Origin: Elstera litoralis
GTDB taxonomy: Bacteria; Pseudomonadota; Alphaproteobacteria; Elsterales; Elsteraceae
Direction: 5' to 3'
DNA: 10,020 nt
Assembly: GCF_000963705.1 (NCBI RefSeq)
Contig: NZ_LAJY01000060.1
Coordinates: forward strand, 1-10,020
Shown: positions 7,470 to 10,020 of the stretch, piece after piece
Layout of the letters: each line of letters opens with the position of its first letter
Position numbering within the stretch: the first letter of the stretch is position 1
Made by a program: the position numbers and the translations under genes
The notes under the pieces: generated by a model
Database searches by the model: none
What the model was told of the DNA's origin: nothing
What the model saw: the letters and a program-made list of their open reading frames with translations, nothing else

Positions 7470-9172
7470 TTAAAACAGCGTGCCGGCGGTCATTGCCAAA
7501 TGTTCGGCAATCGGACCCAAGGCCAGCGACGGGAAGTAGGTCAGGCCGCCAACGATCAGGATCACCCCGACCAGCAGGCTGACGAAAAGGGCCGTATCGG
7601 TCGGGAACGAGCCCGAGGACGCCGGTTGCGGGGATTTACGCGCGAGCGACCCCGCGATTGCCATCACCGGCACGATCATGGCGAAGCGCCCGAGCAGCAT
7701 AGCAATCCCCAGCATCACGTTATGAAACTGGGTATTGGCATTAAAGCCGCCGAAGGCCGACCCATTGTTCGCGGTGGCCGAGGTATAGGCGTAGAGCGCC
7801 TCGGAGAAGCCGTGCGGCCCCGCGTCTTGCAAACTCGCCAGCGCCGACGGGATGAAGCCGACCAAAGCCGTGAAGCCGAGGATCGCCAGCGGCAGCACCA
7901 ACAGCGACAGCATCGCCATGGTGACTTCCGGCGCTTCGATCTTCTTGCCGAGATATTCCGGCGTCCGCCCGACCATCAGCCCGGCGATAAACACCGTCAG
8001 TAGGGCAAACACCAGCATCCCGTATAGCCCGGCTCCGACACCGCCGACGATGATTTCGCCGAGCTGCATGTTAATCATCGGGATCATGCCCGCGAGCGGC
8101 AGGAAGCTATCGTGCATCGCAATCACCGCGCCGCACGAAGCGGCGGTGGTGATGACGGCAAACAGCGACGATGCCGCAATGCCGAAACGGACTTCCTTAC
8201 CTTCCATATTTCCGCCGATCAGGCCGAGTTGATGGAAGAAGGGATTGCCGGAGGCTTCAACGCCGTAAACCACGGCGACACCCGCGATGAACAGCACGCC
8301 CATCGCGCCTAAAATCGCCCAGCCCTGCTTTTCGTTGCCGACCATGCGCCCGAAGGTATTGGTCAAGCCCGCACCGAGCAGGAAGATCAGCAGCATCTGA
8401 ATGAAATTCGAAAGCGCCGTCGGGTTTTCGAATGGATGCGCCGAATTGACATTGTAGAAGCCGCCGCCATTGGTGCCGAGCATCTTAATCGCCAGTTGCG
8501 AGGCGACCGGGCCGAGGCTGAGGGTCTGTTTCGCCCCTTCCAGCGTTACCGCCTCCGCGCTCGCGGCGAAGGTCTGCGGCACGCCCTGCCAGACGAAGAA
8601 CAGCGCGGCGATAATCGAAATCGGCAGCAGCACATAGAGCGTGACGCGCGTCAGATCGACCCAGAAATTGCCAAGGTCGCGCGCCGATTTGCTAGCAAAG
8701 CCGCGCACGAGCGCAATCGCAAGGCAAATCCCCGTCGCTGCCGACAGGAAATTCTGCACCGTCAACCCGGCCATCTGGCTGAAGTGGCTCATGGTGGTCT
8801 CCCCACCATAAGATTGCCAGTTGGTATTGGTGACGAAGCTCAGTGCCGTATTGAAGGCAAGGTCCGGCCCCACCGCCGCAAAGCCCTGCGGGTTCAGAGG
8901 CAGCCCATCTTGCAGGCGCAGAATGCCATAGAGCAGCAAAGCGCCCGCGCCGTTCAGCACCAGCATTGAGGCGGTATAAGCCACCCAGCCTGGCCCTGTT
9001 TCGGGTTAACCCCGGCAGCAGCGTAAAAGCCGCGCTCAAGGGGGCCGATGACGGGGGAGAACAGCAGTTTCTGACCCGTGAAAACCCGGGTGAGATAGCC
9101 GCCGACCGGCCGCACCAGCATGAGAAGGATAAGACAAAAGAGCGCAATTTGCGCCCAACCGTTCAAGGTCAT
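7470..9172 (-). CDS. kdpA: KdpA, K+-selective channel-like subunit, with one-base frameshift
   Basis: KdpA binds and passes K+ through a pore related to K+ channels. The start ATG 9172-9170 has GAGG about 6 nt upstream and lies 12 nt after kdpF. The first frame gives MTLNGWAQIALFCLILLMLV, RPVGGYL and FYAAAGVNPKQGQ. Conserved sequence then continues in another frame from VAYTASMLVLNGAGALLLYG. Adding one G at the GG pair 8989-8990 gives KQGQGWVAYT, keeping the conserved W-x-x-Y, and a 567-residue protein (E. coli 557). The four selectivity-filter loops are present: TNTNWQ (115-120), GTNGGGF (233-239), TTAASCG (342-348) and ANNGSAF (468-474). MEGKEVRFG, GRTPEYLGKKIE and GPHGFSEALYA are also family signatures. 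About ten membrane helices are expected. Without correction only about 70 residues would be made from the normal start. Confidence 0.95.
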
Positions 9173-9184
9173 GACCGGCCTCGC

Positions 9185-9283
9185 TTAAAAATGGTCTGGG
9201 CGCAGCAGCGCCAGCAGCAGATAGGCGAGCACACAGGCCGCAACCGCGCCGCCCAGAATGAGATCGAAGCTCGCCGCACTCAT
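9185..9283 (-). CDS. kdpF: KdpF, small stabilising subunit
   Basis: This 32-residue single-helix protein begins MSAASFDLILGGAVA and ends LLLALLRPDHF. The YLLLALLRPxxF ending is typical of KdpF, which is about 29 residues in E. coli and behaves as a lipid-like stabiliser of the KdpABC complex in the inner membrane. The ATG at 9283-9281 has a strong AAGGAG 8 nt upstream, inside the last codons of the preceding microprotein, and the two genes overlap as ATGA. kdpA starts 12 nt after the stop. The position immediately before kdpA confirms the call. Confidence 0.93.
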   Translation of the reverse strand: MSAASFDLILGGAVAACVLAYLLLALLRPDHF

Positions 9284-9372
9284 CGGTCGATCTCCTTGGC
9301 GCAGACCAGCGCGTAGCCGACCAGCGCCGAAAATCCGGCGGCCAAGGCCGCCAGAAACACAACATCCAGCAT
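9280..9372 (-). CDS. 30-residue membrane microprotein at the head of the kdp operon
   Basis: The frame starts at ATG 9372-9370 with an excellent AAGGAG 5 nt upstream and ends with TGA overlapping the kdpF start (ATGA). The product begins MLDVVFLAALAAGFSALVGY, has one hydrophobic helix (about residues 4-24) and a short charged tail (AKEIDR). Tyr20 and Cys24 give a YxxxC pattern near the helix end. From memory, similar 25-30 residue frames occur before kdpF in other proteobacteria and actinobacteria, usually without annotation. Its function is not known to me. It may be a second KdpF-like stabiliser of the pump, a translational leader that feeds ribosomes to kdpF, or both. The ribosome binding site, operon position and membrane helix make a real gene likely. 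Confidence 0.7.
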   Translation of the reverse strand: MLDVVFLAALAAGFSALVGYALVCAKEIDR

Positions 9373-9456
9373 GATTTCTCCTTCTACGGGGTTTCCCGTT
9401 AAGGGCATCTGACGCCAAACCCGCGTGAAGGTTCGAGACGAAGCCGGGCCGGAGCG

Positions 9457-9473
9457 CATAAAAATCCCATAAA
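9457..9473 (-). promoter_or_regulatory. Candidate KdpE operator of the kdp operon
   Basis: Read on the minus strand the site is TTTATGGGATTTTTATG: two identical TTTATG half-sites with an 11-bp period. The E. coli KdpE site, TTTATACTTTTTTTACA, has the same 17-bp length and the same 11-bp period between half-sites. It is an A/T-rich island in GC-rich DNA, 85 nt before the first start codon of the operon. If the E. coli geometry holds (site about 55-71 nt before the transcript start), transcription would begin near 9402. I see no strong -35/-10 pair there, as expected for an activator-dependent promoter. Confidence 0.7.
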
Positions 9474-9495
9474 GATCACCCCGCGCGCCGGGTGC

Positions 9496-9508
9496 ATTGC
9501 GGCGCAAT
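9496..9508. promoter_or_regulatory. Perfect 13-bp palindrome in the divergent promoter region
   Basis: ATTGCGGCGCAAT is an exact inverted repeat with 6-bp arms around one central base. It lies between the KdpE site and the plus-strand gene at 9571. Its size suits a dimeric repressor or activator site, but I do not recognise the factor and chance is possible. Confidence 0.3.
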
Positions 9509-9514
9509 ACCACG

Positions 9515-9530
9515 TTGACGTACCCGTCAA
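9515..9530. promoter_or_regulatory. TTGACG-N4-CGTCAA inverted repeat, possible operator or -35 region
   Basis: The two 6-bp arms are exact complements around TACC. On the plus strand TTGACG also resembles a sigma-70 -35 element for the gene at 9571, but no convincing -10 lies 16-18 nt downstream. Operator overlapping a promoter is one reading; the evidence is weak. Confidence 0.3.
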
Positions 9531-9570
9531 TGGGGGCGTTACATGATCCATCGTTTTCAGGAGACGCATC

Positions 9571-9861
9571 ATGGCCCTGCCCGCGCTCGTTCAGTTCATG
9601 ATCCGCAATGCCGCGATTGGCGCGAGCCTTGGGGTGGCCGTTGGCCTCGGGCTGATGTTCGGTGACGCCTGGGGTTTGGCGACGCTTGCCAACCAAACGG
9701 AGAGCCCTCTCGTTGCCTGGATCATGCTCCCCTGGGGCTTTGCCGTCACCTTCGGCGGCGTTCAAGTCGGGATAGCGATTATGACGGCAGAAGATGATTC
9801 GTCCGGCGGTGGTAAACGCCAGCGTATTCCGCTCGCTTCAGGCGCACCCCGGCGGGTATGA
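9571..9861 (+). CDS. Two-helix membrane protein of unknown function
   Basis: The ATG at 9571 is preceded by AGGAGA (9559-9564) at good spacing. The 96-residue product has two hydrophobic segments, about residues 10-31 (AAIGASLGVAVGLGLMF) and 46-71 (PLVAWIMLPWGFAVTFGGVQ), with a polar loop DAWGLATLANQTES between them and a basic, Gly/Ser-rich tail (GGGKRQRIPLASGAPRRV). It is probably an inner-membrane protein with both ends on the same side. I do not recognise a named family, though small proteins of this general build are common in alphaproteobacteria. It is transcribed away from the kdp operon and shares its upstream region, which includes the KdpE site and two palindromes, so co-regulation with K+ supply is possible but unproven. 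The frame looks intact. Confidence 0.8.
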   Translation: MALPALVQFMIRNAAIGASLGVAVGLGLMFGDAWGLATLANQTESPLVAWIMLPWGFAVTFGGVQVGIAIMTAEDDSSGGGKRQRIPLASGAPRRV

Positions 9862-9915
9862 TGGCGCGATATAGAATCGCACAAAAGTTGCGAATCTGAG
9901 GGATAGATCGAGCGA
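9862..9915. other. Short intergenic spacer
   Basis: These 54 nt hold a small inverted repeat, GCGAT-N5-ATCGC (9866-9880), without a T-run. It is not a convincing terminator. The two plus-strand genes may therefore be co-transcribed. Confidence 0.4.
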
Positions 9916-10020
9916 ATGCGCATTTTAAAATATCTCGGGCTTCTCATCCTCGTGGCAGCCGTGGGCGGCGGGGGCTATTGGGCTTATCGCACCTATTACA
10001 AACCGAAAGCTGCGATCCCC
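9916..10020 (+). CDS. Membrane-anchored protein, N-terminal 35 codons (cut by window edge)
   Basis: From ATG 9916 the frame is open to the right edge. It encodes MRILKYLGLLILVAAVGGGG followed by YWAYRTYYKPKAAIP. The pattern is a short basic start, one hydrophobic segment (about residues 5-19) with no clear cleavage site, then a Tyr-rich and Pro/Lys stretch. Such starts are frequent in periplasmic adaptor proteins of RND or MacAB-type exporters (HlyD/AcrA family), which is my best guess, but other signal-anchored proteins look alike. A GAGGGA lies about 11-17 nt upstream, further than ideal. It follows the two-helix protein by 54 nt on the same strand. Confidence 0.6.
   Translation, partial: MRILKYLGLLILVAAVGGGGYWAYRTYYKPKAAIP

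Noticed and set aside
9866..9880. Inverted repeat GCGAT-N5-ATCGC as a terminator
   Set aside because: The stem is only 5 bp and no T-run follows.

Overview
The window carries two well-known envelope systems on the minus strand and the start of a plus-strand region at the right end. Base composition is GC-rich (about 60% by eye). Gene order and protein style (a KdpFABC-DE operon with a small extra reading frame in front of kdpF, and an exbB-exbD-tonB cluster) suggest a Gram-negative proteobacterium, most likely an alphaproteobacterium of the Rhodospirillales type. That placement is inference from style, not a database match.

Layout, right to left on the minus strand: a divergent intergenic region (9373-9570) with a good KdpE-type operator; a 30-residue membrane microprotein (9280-9372) overlapping kdpF by ATGA; then kdpF, kdpA, kdpB, kdpC, kdpD and kdpE (9283 down to 1422), tightly packed with gaps of 12 nt or less or short overlaps. 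KdpFABC is the high-affinity ATP-driven K+ importer. KdpD senses K+/osmotic stress and phosphorylates KdpE, which should activate the promoter upstream of the operon. A 132-nt gap (1290-1421) with two Fur-like boxes precedes exbB, exbD and the first 48 codons of tonB, which runs off the left edge. These form the proton-motive-force energiser of TonB-dependent outer-membrane uptake and are probably iron-controlled.

On the plus strand, a two-helix membrane protein of unknown function (9571-9861) diverges from the kdp operon. It is followed by the first 35 codons of a membrane-anchored protein (9916 to the edge) that may be a secretion/efflux adaptor.

The main oddity is that four conserved genes each need single-nucleotide frame corrections: kdpA (one missing base), kdpC (one extra), kdpD (one extra in a T5 run) and exbB (one missing in a G5 run and one extra in a T4 run, which compensate). 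kdpB, kdpE and exbD are intact. Protein conservation is continuous across every break and there are no other lesions, so read or assembly errors are the simplest explanation, although real mutations cannot be excluded from sequence alone.

I see no undescribed large system here. The best leads are the 30-aa microprotein coupled to kdpF, the KdpE operator with two nearby palindromes, and the divergent membrane protein.
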